From: Thelephora terrestris
Lineage: Eukaryota > Basidiomycota > Agaricomycetes > Thelephorales > Thelephoraceae
DNA length: 64,000 nucleotides
NCBI GenBank assembly: GCA_015956445.1
Contig: WIUZ02000017.1
Span: forward strand, 558,001-622,000
Direction of reading: 5' to 3'
In this document: positions 24,755 through 36,182 of the stretch, in pieces
Layout of the letters: each line of letters begins with the position of its first letter
Position numbering within the stretch: position 1 is the stretch's first letter
Notes under the pieces: model-generated
Seen by the model: only the letters and a program-made list of their open reading frames with translations
Database searches by the model: none
What the model was told of the DNA's origin: nothing
Position numbers and translations under genes: made by a program

Positions 24755-27700
24755 TTATATTGCCCGCCCACCAAACGCCGTCCTGGCCAACCAGTCCTTC
24801 CTGTCCGGTTGGAGGTCCAAATACCTATAGAACCCAACCTTCAACCTTTGACTACTCCTCGTCTGCCTTCCGAACTGTCCACATTGAGCAGCTTCAGCCT
24901 CCAAAGCGTTCGCAATGCGTGCCTCAACGTAATCGTCTGCGATAACCATCTCCCGTACCACGCTTTCATACACCAAAAACAACCGTTGATCGAACGGAGG
25001 GATCACCGCCAAGTCAGCGGCCAGTTGGTACATCCACGATCTATGGCTCGAAGATGTCAAGCCCAATCTGGCGTTTTCAAGGGCGAATTTCTTCTCGGAG
25101 CCAGACCCTTTAGGACTTTCTAAACCCGTGGTCCAGGTGCCAAATAGCGAGCGTGCGCAGCTTGACAGCTTTGACGTCAATGACAGGACCTCTTCAGCAA
25201 GCTCAACGTCATGATGATAGTAAGTGAACTCCGGAGGGGTTAATTCTCCGGTTGGAAGAATTTTGTACCCCAGTTCATCATCTGCTGACGACGAGTTCGG
25301 CAAATCCTGTGTCGAAACGGGTATCAGCTTATGTGAAGTCGAACGCCAACAATTTACTTACCGTGTCGACATCTAGGACCAAGCAGGAGTCGAGGTATGA
25401 TATGTTATCTGCATGCCTTGCAAGGAAACGGAACGCCTCGTGTTGTGATTCACCTCGAAGCGATAGATCATCCAGCGGAAAGCAAGCACGTTCCTCTAGG
25501 ACATTTTTCCAGTTGTTTCGAGATGTTTCCGTTGCGCTAGGGGATCGAATCGGCGTTCCAAACTGACATTGGTTCATGCACTGCCTCAGGTCGACCACTG
25601 AGCCTGCCTGAGGCGTAAAGAAGTGCTCGCTTGGTTGGATACCCTCAGCACGGCATATGGCAGAGACGAATGCGGAGATAACTGGGGCTGGGGGTTGTGT
25701 AAAGGAGAGGATCTTTTGAACAGGTAATTGATCCAATGGGAGAAGGTTGATGTCTGGATGGAGAGTATCAGGGACCAAGCTTGGAACGCGAAGCGAATCA
25801 CGTACCGTTACATGTCAATACAACCGGCCGACGACAATCACGTATGATGTCAACAACCTTTGGCCAGAAGTTGACATCATCCCTGTATAAAATATCGACT
25901 TCTTCAAGGAGGATCAAGGATTGTTTCGCCTGCGCGTGTAAACCCTGGCCCGGCTCCGCGGTTGGTGGGTGATCGTTTTGAGGTGGTGGCGCAGGGATTC
26001 CCAGCCCATCATCAGAGTCGATTTCAATGCCCCCAATATCTGGGACGTCGGTACCTTCAGAAGACCCATCCGCAAGGCCCAGCTCAGAGGGGTTCTGGGC
26101 AGCGGCCACGCCCAGTAACTCTTTCAGACCGTCATCCCCCCAGGCTGATGACAAAAGCTTTTCTCCCCGTTTCGTGACCAAATGGTTGCTTCCGACTTGT
26201 CCAATCAGGTTGTCCAGGGCAGTCCCACTCCGTTTGCCAATCCCCGGATAGACCTCAAATACTTCCCAGCCCAATTCATCTGCGCATGCATGGACAGCAG
26301 TAGACTTCCCACACCCTGGAGGACCGCACAGGATAATGGTGTTCGACATGTTTGAATATGGATCGCCTTCCAGATAGGCATCTAAAGGGTGACTTTCCGC
26401 ATCTGAAGGCTCTGAGCGCGACCCGCGCTCATCGTCGACAATCCAATCAGTCTCCCTCCGCCGCCGCTTCTTGACCTTCTTACTCCCAACCTCCCGACGG
26501 ATCCTGGCTCGCTTCGCAGGCGGTTTTTTCTTGGGTTGTGATGAAGCAGGGGTGGAAGTGGTTGAAGGATCGACGGAACCGGAGAAGGAGTTGATTTCGG
26601 AAGCCACGAGCCAGTCCCTGAGGTAGATGGCGTGCTCTTCATTACCCAGAACGTGTTCTGCCAGATACGGTATCCAAATATCCACCCAGAGCTCCGCAGT
26701 AGCTACCTTTGCGTCCGAATGATCAGCGGTTCTAGAAAATGTCTCGAAAACAGGGTGTTGTCTTATATACTCGGCTGGAATCTCGTGTGGAGTGAGTGAG
26801 GGAGGGGCAAGGCGTTGATCTGAAGAAATGAGGGGATCTTGCGGATAGTCGATGATTCCAGCCAAGGACAAGGACGAAGGTTCCCCAGCACTCGTCGAGG
26901 CGACAGAAACCCGGCTCCTTCGCTTAAACGGAATGTCCGCATCGGCGGTGCAGAAGACACTTTGTGGGCCTCGAACGTGCTGAGTCTCTCCGCTAGGCAG
27001 CGGCGCATCCAGAGATCCAAATCCTTGCCTACTCTTCAGCTTGAACGGGGCCCGAGAATCGAAAGGTTTGGTTTTGACAGGAAAAGATCTTGTTCTGGTC
27101 GGGGAAAGATCCAAGACGATAGGATCATCCGCAGTGAAACCGGTCAATTTTTCGTTGTCAGACGGAACTGATCTCCCTTTCTTGACTCGAGATTTGACGG
27201 GTGGAGGTTTCGACGCTTCTGAGGCCTGAAGGAAACTATCATCTGACCTGGAGAAATCTATGGGTCGTGAAGATGGATGGGTCACAGGGGTATCTTCGGG
27301 GGGCGATTGCGTCGCAGCTGGGGGCTTAGAACGGTTAAATAGAGGGAACACTTTCTTGGGCTTGGCTGACAGACGTGAGTTCACAAGATCGCATAGTTCG
27401 CAGTGGACGTGCACAACTCACAGCCATCGGGTTGTATCGTTCCGGAGACCTTCGTAGTTGTAGGACGTGGCTCATCCTCAATAACGACTTCCGGCACCAA
27501 CTCTGGTTCCGAAACGGATGCAGGTGTCACAGGAGCAGAGGAGGGGAATTCGATCACAGACTCTACGGGTAGCGTTGGCCCATGGGTGTCCGTAGTATGT
27601 GGTTGTGCGGGGTCGCGTTTCTTGGCAAATGCTTCGGAAATAGTGGGTTGTGTGAAGGTTGCAATCTGGAGATGACATTAACTCAACTTCGCGAACGCGT

Positions 27701-27768
27701 TTGGAAGACGAAGTCACTACCTTACGCTTACTCTGTGATCGTGTTACACGGTTAATGGTGGCAGGCAT
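24755..27768 (-). CDS. ELG1: Elg1/ATAD5-type alternative RFC large subunit (PCNA unloader)
   Basis: This AAA+ protein forms an alternative clamp loader with Rfc2-5 and removes PCNA after replication. Seen: Walker A LCGPPGCGKSTAVHACADEL, followed by WEVFEVYPGIGKRSG; Walker B LILLEEVDILYRDDVNFW; and sensor-like VVLTCN. The RFC collar and helical tail end WLARTAFGGRAI. Upstream of the AAA domain lies a long disordered region. It has a PIP-like QPTISEAF near the N-terminus (27627-27650), SIM-like cores VVIEDE and IVLDL, and a basic patch before the AAA domain. The start MPATINRVTRSQ at 27768 joins through an intron ending before 27665 to ATFTQPTISEAF. Elg1 is preferred over Rad24 or Ctf18 because of the N-terminal layout and the EVYPG-type sequence. 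Confidence 0.82.
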
Positions 27769-28049
27769 GCCGCATGAGAGCAGATGATGGTTTCGCAAGG
27801 TTGAGTTATGACTATGTGGTAAGTCGGTTGTTGGCGCGTCGCGCCGCGCGGAACACCATCATGAAACCATTCACGTGAGCTGCTCTGAGTACATTTCCAC
27901 GATCACTCATCCTCGTAGGGCCCGCCCCAGTGATAACCTCCCGATAATTGGAGATCAATTGTCAACTCTATTAACGTGTAACTTATTTGAAGGGGAAATG
28001 GTCACAGAAGACAACAAATGAGGGTTTGCAACTAAAACGCACAAAACCC

Positions 28050-29123
28050 TCACTCAGACTTCCCGATCTTTCCCTTAAGCTCGTCATTGGGATTCCATGG
28101 GCCAGCATCGCTCAACGAGCATCCGCCCGGGCAACTGCACTTTCCACCGAAAACTTCTGGGAGATTCTCCGCATCAATCTGCTTCGACAAAACGTCCTTG
28201 TAACTCCCGCCCAAAATGTCGATCTTCGCCACGGTGACCTCATCCAACCATGGTTTGATGATGACCCACACCGCAGAGAAAGCCCAGGGAGCGTTGATGA
28301 TGTAGAACTTGCCCATGCATTCGGGGTAACGGTCCTGACCTATGGACGATGCCCTCGACACGTAGTCCTTGACGCGGTAGAAGTTGGAAAGGGAGACATT
28401 ATGAAGATCGAGGATCGTGCAGGACGTTTCCACGGGGTGACCAACTGCCTTGGAGCAGGCGGGTAGACGTTCATTAATAAACTTCTCGTATTCCCATACC
28501 AGTCGCTTGAGCTGACGCTCTTGGGTGGTGGCCTTGTACAGGCCCTCGATGTTGAGGAGACCCAGCCTCTCAATGTATATCGGTCGTCCATCCTAGATGT
28601 CCCCGTTTACATCAGATCAAAGGACCAATGGCTGATTGAAAACACACCTTGTCTGTCTTGTGGTAGTACTGCGGATAATACTCATCGACGAGGGCCTTCT
28701 CCGGGAAGTCGAAGTTCCTAGGTGGTGAACAAGGTCAAAAGCTTGCGGATAAGCGTTCAGAAGAGACCACACACTTCACAATCTCCTCTACGCCAAATTC
28801 CTTCCTCCATTGTTCAGCACTCACAAGCATCTCCTTGGCTTTCGCGACATCAAACTTACGGGCCCGCAGGAACCTGTCAGGTGGCACCATATCAGAGTCG
28901 AGAACGATCTGATACGAAATCTAGCTAACCTGAGAAGAGTAGCATCATCCATTCTCTCCTCGACGAAATAGCCTTCTTCTTTCAGCTGCTTTTTGAAGGT
29001 GTCAAGGGCGTGCTGCTGGGGGACGGTGAGGTTGCCAAGTCTGCCGGGGAGGGGCTTGTAGTTGGGATCCGTGACACCAGGGGGCACGGGACTGGCACTG
29101 GCAGCTTGCTGGGTATCAGCCAT
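28050..29123 (-). CDS. SEC14: Sec14-type phosphatidylinositol/phosphatidylcholine transfer protein
   Basis: This cytosolic CRAL-TRIO lipid carrier supports Golgi secretion by stimulating PI4P synthesis. The N-terminal CRAL-TRIO-N helix region has [19 protein letters not shown] spliced to [16 protein letters not shown]. The lipid-binding domain follows: [60 protein letters not shown] and the gate-helix region, then [19 protein letters not shown]. The length, about 300 residues, matches yeast Sec14. The start is [10 protein letters not shown] at 29123 and the stop is at 28050-28052. Introns lie near 28880-28930, 28725-28775 and 28595-28645. Confidence 0.93.
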
Positions 29124-29412
29124 GGGAACGATGACGAAGGGGAAGACGGTTAATGTAGTAGCGACTGGTTCTGGGGAAGTGTGCTGGGGAAAAACAGGTT
29201 CGCACGATCGCCAACTGCCTCCTTTATTCCAGGGGCGAGCCATCCCCCACTCTGAATTTGAGGTGAGATTTCAGCCTAGTCAGGGGCGCAGTCCGCAGAA
29301 AATAATACATTCATTAAATCCCTCAACGCAGATATTCGTACAGATAAGACAGATGCAAGGCGAGGTGTTGGAAATACTACGGGTCAAGCAGTCAGTAGCA
29401 ACAGCGTCTCGA

Positions 29413-30801
29413 TTACACGATGTCCCACAGATCTTCCAATGCACAACAGAACTGGGATGGGTGAATCTACATGTCTCGAAGCAGGGATGTCGAACTTACC
29501 TTGCCACAAGCAACAGAAGCGCTCAGCGGGTAGTTGCTGATACTGATTTTTTCATCTACAACACCATCGGCAAAGTCATCACTTCCCCGTGCCATGGCAC
29601 CGACGAAGATTGCGATCGGACCATTGTGCGGAACTCTGTTCAGATAGGTTGTAAGTTTTACGGTCGGTGCATCTCCAGAGAGTGCTTTAGTGCTTAAAAA
29701 TTAGCCCCGCGCGGAAATTCGAGCGGTGTTCACGTACCAATCTTGTGCGTGTTCGCGGGTAGATAATCCACCACTGGATTCTGAGCACCATCAGCCAGGA
29801 TCGCGTGCCAGCCGGCGAAGAAAACACACTTTGATAACTTTCAGTAGTTTTTCTGGACCATTTACACCGCGAATGGAAAGTTTCTGCAGCAGTTGAACTA
29901 GACAATCGTTAGAACGCTCTGCTGTTCAAACGGTGAAAGTTGTACCCATCAACCCGCTAAAACGTTTGAAAGTCCGCGGAATCCGTACATGGGGGTTCAC
30001 TTCGATTAGGACGCCCTTAGCTGTCCTTATGTACACTTGAAGTAGCCCAGCTTTGTTCAATGGCGAGTCGAGAAGAGTGAGCAGACACTAACGATCGAAA
30101 GGGCAAATTTGTCATTCATCCTCACAGATAACCCAGCAAAGAATAGTGGGACGCACCTGATGTGTAATATCCGGCCTGGCGTCTGCTATATCCCTCCCGG
30201 TCTTCGCCAAGATGCCTTGATGATCGTCGCAGTTCAATAAGGCGTACTTGACATCTCCTTCTCCGTTCCTTCCGCCTTTCTTGTTTGAACTGATTCTCCA
30301 CGCCTCCAGACAAGCCCGCTCGAGGATCACGAACAGTCTGCGTTCACTGGTCGTCGGAGTAGTTTTTACAACATGGTGCTGCACAGGAAGCATATGTGGG
30401 TTATCAATGTACTGCATGGGTGCGGGTGTGTGTAAATTTTTCTTGGGCAATGGTTTTGTCGGCCTCCGTTCCGGAGGTGCACCGGGGGTGGTATTTTTCG
30501 AGTTTTTGTGAGGTGAGAAGTGGGTTGAGGAAGCGTCTTCGGAGGAAGAACCAGATTCCAGAAATTCCGCTTCAGTCACCTCCTCGTCGGCTTGTTCCTC
30601 ATCAACGTCCAGCCCGTGGTCCATGCTTTCAACACCGTCGTCCGGCGTAACTCGGCGACGCAGCTGTAGTTCGTGCGCAGGTGTGGATTTAGGACGGGGG
30701 ATAAGGTCCGGTGTTGGCAGTAACGGTCTCTTTCGATGACGGGGAGAACCTGACCGCCGCCGCTGTTTGGTGATTGACAGTGATGGTTTGTGTCCTGGCA
30801 T
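29413..30801 (-). CDS. EMG1: 18S rRNA pseudouridine N1-methyltransferase Emg1/Nep1 with long N-terminal extension
   Basis: This SPOUT-fold methyltransferase modifies the hypermodified pseudouridine of 18S rRNA and is needed for 40S assembly in the nucleolus. Core sequence in order: [120 protein letters not shown], spliced to [12 protein letters not shown] and TAA (29413-29415). About 155 residues of Arg/Pro/Ser-rich, partly acidic sequence precede the core; yeast Nep1 starts close to its core. The start chosen is [10 protein letters not shown] (30801). The next upstream in-frame codon is GTG, not ATG. Confidence 0.9.
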
Positions 30802-31155
30802 TGTCCTCAGCGACTTTTGCACGATGTCCACTGCGGTCTTGATGGGGAAGTGGGTGGCGGATTACAGAGATAGAAGTCCGATGGTGCGCGTTTTGATTTC
30901 ACCAGCCTGACTCTGAGGGGTGTGCGAGGCACAATTTGTGGGCGGAACGCACCTCCCGTTTTCCCGTTGCTCGGATCACACCAAAAACTTGTGAAAGCTT
31001 GTAACGACCACTTCCATGAGCACCAAGTGTGCCCTCGTGAAATTAACTACACACGCTACGAAACACTAGCCTGACCACACGTTCACACGCAGTATCTAGG
31101 GTGAAGGAATGCGAATCAGCCAACGTTGATCGGTGTGCCACGACCTTTGCGTCGC
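30802..31155. other. Intergenic region: FUR1 3' flank and EMG1 promoter
   Basis: These 354 bases lie between two minus-strand genes. I see no open frame, repeat or RNA gene I can support. Confidence 0.5.
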
Positions 31156-32230
31156 TCACCTCCGTTCGCCAAAGTCACCCAAACCAGGGATGATATACGC
31201 CTTCTCGTTCAAGCCTTTGTCGATCCAGCCGGTTATCTATCCAATGCAACGCCATTATTAGTAGATTCATGATAATTGATGATGGCGTACCACGCGTAGT
31301 CGAGGGAACCTGTTGCAGAAGGCTTTGAGACCCTCTGGGGCGGAGATCTAAGAGGGTTCAGTTGGGCGAAATGCACCCAGGTGTTAAAGGTGATTTACTT
31401 ACGAGATTGATGAATATTATCCGCTCCTCGGGGACGCCATGTTCCATGAGCACCTCTACTGCCTTCATCGCAGATCCTCCAGTGGCTAGGAGAACGTGGC
31501 TCAGGAGTTTTAGATATGAGTCAAAACTTTCCAACACACCGAGCATTGGGTCAAGTAAGAGCACGTAACGGCTGGCAATGTCCGGGGGGAACTGCATCGG
31601 AAACACGTTAGGGTCTGCCATCGGAGCGTATCCCGAACCCACCTTGGAGTAAAAGAGCTTTGGCTGGGCTGTTTCTTCATCCTAAGTGCCAGTTCAACTC
31701 GCCTTGATGAGGAATGGAAAAGCGAATCCCGCTTACTCGTTGAATCAGGATCTTGCCAATCCTGACGCTCCTGCAAACCTCTCTGAGGCCCACCTCCATA
31801 GCCTAGGTGGTTTCGTCGAGGCGTCAATGAAATTACTGCGAGATGATAGGAATCGTGGTGACCTCTCCCGCCCTGAGAATCGAGACACCGCAGATCTTCC
31901 CTTCGAATCCTACACCTTCATAAGTCGCGCCCTACGTTATTGATCCGGCTCAGCATGAAGTGTTACGACCCCGTCATCAATCCGCAACCCAGGCTCACTT
32001 ACCGTAGGAGTCTCGACGACCTTGCTTACGACTGGAAGATGATTCAACCCCTCCTCTACGAGTAGCCTAATGATGCGATCAGAGTAAAAGAGGAAATCCC
32101 CCCGACTGGTTTCTTTGTCCCTGATGATCGTGTAAAGTGCCTCCAGTTGGGCCGTCGGAGGTAAGGTAAAGACAGAGGGCGGCAGTGCAGCCGGGCTGGT
32201 CTGGGAGGCCACCATTTGGGAATGTGACAT
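31156..32230 (-). CDS. FUR1: Uracil phosphoribosyltransferase
   Basis: This pyrimidine salvage enzyme makes UMP from uracil and PRPP. The N-terminal exon reads MSHSQMVASQ and LEALYTIIRDKETSRGDFLF, followed by DRIIRLLVEEGLNHLPVV. The later core has GVGFEGKICGVSILRAGE, GKILIQRDEETAQPKLFY, and the PRPP-binding loop LLDPML-ATGGSAMKAVEVL. The C-terminus is GWIDKGLNEKAYIIPGLGDF, ending GERR and TGA at 31156-31158. The intron inside the PRPP loop is a multiple of three and has no stop codon, so an unspliced reading stays open but would disrupt the active site. The length of about 220-230 residues suits eukaryotic UPRT. Confidence 0.92.
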
Positions 32231-32993
32231 CAGTAGGCTGGGGGGCGGGGCGATAACAGACGAAGATGGCTATTTATCCTCAGTGGAAATTCCTGCAACG
32301 GGCTTGGGCGCGTGTGGGCGGCAATGAGGCGTCTGATCTGGGATCAGTTTGAGCGCTGAATCTGGGCTTGGGGCGATCCGAGGGCGATCGGCCGTCGGAA
32401 GACTTGCAGTAGACCACACTAAACGAGAATTCACGTTCTCGGTCCTTCGCCTACGTTGGGCCTAGAATTGGCCAGTCATGTGGCTCTACCCCCCATCTTC
32501 CCCAAGTCGTGCTGTAGAAAATGTGATGCCATAGGCTGGCAGTGAAAAGTTTCGTGCTGGTACCAAAGAGCTGGCAAATTGAAGATCTCCTCATTTTCTG
32601 GCCACTTTTCCAAACAAGAGAGGCGCGGGTGGTTCCTTCAGTATCCCCATGCGAATGCTTGCCTACGCGGGTAGACCGTTGCCTCCACCGTCTCGTGCTC
32701 AGGTTTGTGCCTCGTTGAGTGTGCCATCCTCGGGGGTAGACGCCGAAGCTCGAGGACCTGGTCTAGAAGACTTGCTGGCCTACCGGCTGCTTGCATGGCA
32801 CTCTTCAAATCACACACTTCGTAGAGTGGAAAGGACACGTAAATTGCACAATGCGTCCAAAAGGGTCATATTCACGTCATAGAACTCCGATAACATGGGT
32901 GATAGGCCGAGGAATACTGTAAAGGGGGCACCAGGTTCCACGCTCTCGACCGGCGACCCTACTTCCACTGATTCAAAAACACGACGACAAGCT
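32231..32993. other. Intergenic region: actin 3' flank and FUR1 promoter
   Basis: These 763 bases lie between two minus-strand genes. Short frames on the plus strand near 32650-32880 lack a domain, good start or splice signal. I saw nothing else. Confidence 0.5.
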
Positions 32994-34600
32994 CTAGAAG
33001 CATTCTGTTGTATGACGCATCAGACCCGCGTGCATCAGGGAGATCGTCGAACTGGGGACTCACTGCGGTGGATGATGGACGGACCGGCCTCATCGTACTC
33101 CTGCTTGGTGCACCAAAGGTTCTGGAAGGTGCTAAGTGATGCCAGGATAGATCCACCGATCCAAACGCTATACTTCCTTTCGGGGGGAGCAACGACTTTG
33201 ACCTGGGACACAATTTTTCAGAAGGAGAAAACGAAGGGAGGCTACCGATTAGAGTATTACCTTCATGTTTGATGGAGCAAAAGACGCGAGCTCCTTGCTC
33301 ATACGATCTGCAATTCCCGGGAACATCGTTGTGCCGCCAGACAAGACGACATTTCCGTAGAGGTCACGGCGAATGTCAAGATCGCATTTCATGATCGATT
33401 CATAACTGTCGGATGCATCAATATCGGCGGAGAGAATAGAGGAGTGCCACACGCACACAGTCTCGTGGATGCCATGGGATTCGAGACCAACCATATTGGG
33501 TTGGAAGAGGATTTCGGGAGTACGGAAGCTAAGGAGAGGAATTAGCCTAGTACTAGCGAAAGGTTTATAAAACCACACCGTTCGTTGCCAACGATGATAT
33601 TCTGTCCATCGGGGAGTTCGTAACTGCTCTCTGCAGAGGAGGAACGCGCACAGGTATCAAGCTCCTTGTCGAAGTCGTATGCGACGTAGCACAACTTTTC
33701 CTTGATATCCCTGACGATTTCTCGCTCAGCGGTGGTTCTGAACCCGTATCCACGCTCTCCAAGCTGTTTGACAAGTGCATTGGTAAGATCACGGCCAGCA
33801 AGGTCCAGCCGTTTGATGGCATGGGGCAACGTGAATCCCTCGTAAATCGGAACAACGTGGGAAACGCCATCACCCGAGTCGAGGACGATACCAGTGGTGC
33901 GGCCAGAGGCGTAGAGGGACAGGACGGCTTGAACAGAGACATAGAAAGCAGGTACACCGAAAGTCTCAAACATAATCTGGGTCATCTTCTCCCTGTTCCC
34001 CCTAGGGTTCAAAGGAGCTTCGGTGAGGAGAATTGGGTGTTCCTCTGGAGCAACGCGAAGCTCGTTGTAGAAGGTGTGGTGCCAGATCTTTTCCATGTCA
34101 TCCCAGTTGGTAACAATGCCATGCTCGATAGGGTACTTGAGGGTCAATACACCACGCTTTGCCTGGGCTTCGTCGCTTTCTTGGAAGTTAGCAGGTGGGC
34201 CCAGACAACGAATGTGGGTGCGTACCCAACGTAGGAATCTTTGTTGGCCATACCAATCATGACGCCGGGATGGCGTGCGCGTCCAACGATGGACCTAATA
34301 CTATGGCTTCAGGCCGTTGGACTAGCGAGGGAATGCAGGTGCAACCTACGGGAACACTGCACGGGGCGCATCATCACCTGGACACGATGGTTAGTCTGTA
34401 TAGCACAGTGCTGGACTGGGTGCTACCTGCGACTGCGTGAAACCGTCAGATAGGATCCAACAAGGTCATACGGTGGCTAAAAACTTACATCCAGCTTTGC
34501 ACATTCCGGAGCCATTATCAATGACCTGAGGGATCTGTCAGCTGAGCCGAACTGGGATGAGATGGACAGCGCGAACGAGAGCTGTGATATCTTCATCCAT
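32994..34600 (-). CDS. Divergent actin paralogue
   Basis: This is a filament-forming ATPase of the conventional actin family. Exon 1 (start 34600) encodes MDEDITAL, joined over a 51-nt intron to [12 protein letters not shown]. Then come [18 protein letters not shown], the near-perfect [75 protein letters not shown], and GPSIIHR spliced to an 11-nt last exon that completes KCF and TAG. The ATP and cation residues look intact. Many positions that are nearly fixed in fungal actins differ, for example [29 protein letters not shown] and FQPNMVGLE. It is therefore more likely a second, diverged actin than the main ACT1. The intron giving HETV-YESIMK is 3n and stop-free. Confidence 0.88.
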
Positions 34601-35700
34601 ATTGATCTTGCTTGAACTGGTTGCTTTGTCTGCTGAGGAGTGGTATTTCTGGTTGGCGAGGTAGACGACTTCAGGCTTTCTTTCTTTTAAACGGTCGCAA
34701 AGCTACAGTCAGAGGTCCTCTTCGCAGTAAAGCAACTGTGTCGCAGCAAAATCCAAGAAACATCGGAAGGCAATCGCACCGCTGCGCGTGCAGTTGTCGC
34801 TTCGATGTCTGTCTGTTAATCCAGTCATATACGGATGAGTGTGGTCGATCAGGCTGCGGGTCGCCTTCAAGTTACCCACACAATAGGTAGTCATGGTACC
34901 TCGTAGAAAGACTGCGCCGAGAAAAACTGCGTGGAGTCTTTTAGAATCAACTGTCCAAACGTCCAACGCCCAAGAACAGACCGTTTACATAGAGCGATGC
35001 GCTCGCAAGTCCAAACCAACGACTTGGCAAAGCGTGAAAATATGTCACCGAAGCCGTTTCCATTGATAACGGACTGCACTTTTGATCAGAGACTGCGATG
35101 CATAACCCGCGCCGGTTGTGCTGCGTGTAGAAATGCAGTACATAAGCTCAGAGTGGGCTTGGATCCTCGGAGCAGCAAAACCTGAAGCTGCTCCGAGGGG
35201 CTCAGAGGCGCTGCGGCGTGGAGTCATAATAGCATCAGAGTGGGTACATGTCCCTTCTCATGGAGTGGGTTCTGTGAGACTTGTGGAGGTGTAGAATACC
35301 GTCGACCTGGGCTTGAGTCAGTTCCAAAACTTTTCAGTGTTTCGTAAACAAGAGTGTGAATGAACGCCAGGGCATGTTAGACCTCTACCCGGTGGATGCA
35401 GCGTGGTGAACGCTCGGTTGCCTCGTTCAATGTTCACCGGCACCCGTAGCCGCTCTTTGCCATGGCCCATCCATTTGTCCGAGTGTCGGGAGCGAGTCTT
35501 GTGGTCACAATAAATAGGCGCCGTTTTCGGCAACTCCGAGTCCGTTCACGGGCATCGTGCGATCAGACCAACAGCAGCATGACGAAATCTATGGGACCTA
35601 ACCCTCCTCAAGGAGAGCTCATTACAATTATTCCCAGTAGTGAGATACATAAGAATGCGACACCAATACCATGCTTGAGTGCGCAACAAAGATACAGAAT
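34601..35700. other. Intergenic region: upstream of the actin gene
   Basis: This 1.1 kb should hold the actin promoter and 5' UTR (minus strand) and the 3' flank of the small gene at 35701. A pyrimidine run near 34675-34690 is the only compositional feature. Open frames on the plus strand such as 35462-35878 have no domain and no homologue I recognise. Confidence 0.45.
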
Positions 35701-36182
35701 TCATGAGAGTTCAGTCGAGTCGACAGAGCTGAGGCTGCTCGTACTCGGTTGCCTCTGCTTCCGTGGTCTCATAAATAGGGAGGCAAAAGAAAAGGAAAGT
35801 CTCGAAGGAGAGCTGGCGGTCCCGGTGAACTTTCTCTTATTCTCCGGGGCATCGATCGGAGTCGCAGCGGACGCATGAGTCAAGGGAGGGATGTCTGGGA
35901 AGGTCGTGCGTGGTATTGGCGGCTCAGACACTTCCAAGGTGTCTGCGGAATGTCAAAATGACCGCAGTTGAGTGCATGCGCAGTAGACGCTATCCAGCAG
36001 AAGAACTGACCTTCGACTGCGGAAGAGTGGCTCGAAGAGGCTCCGTCCGAGGAGAACGAACGGGAGCCCATTTCGAAAGTGTCATCCTGGGCCGGGGCAC
36101 CGCTGGCAAATCGAGAAGTTCCTGCGTAGCGCAGCTAAGAAAAACGACGCTCTGGAGACGGAGGGGATAGCGTACCAAACAT
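35701..36182 (-). CDS. Small Ser-rich protein of unknown function, three exons
   Basis: I do not recognise this gene. Three exons join in frame: a 7-nt start exon (36176-36182, ATG TTT G), 36011-36121, and 35701-35942. The introns are 54 and 68 nt with GT..AG ends. The product is 119 residues. It begins MFGTSRFASGAPAQDD, is rich in Ser, Pro and Thr, and has no membrane segment. A short basic, aromatic patch SRLSFSFASLFMRPRKQRQP lies near the end, before a Ser-rich tail ending TELS. The patch could be a membrane-associating or nuclear targeting helix, but that is a guess. If the 7-nt exon is wrong, the protein would start at MGSRSFSSDG. The gene is divergent from RAD16. Confidence 0.5.

Noticed and set aside
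35462-35878. 138-codon plus-strand frame upstream of actin
   Set aside because: It overlaps the better supported minus-strand small gene and has no domain.
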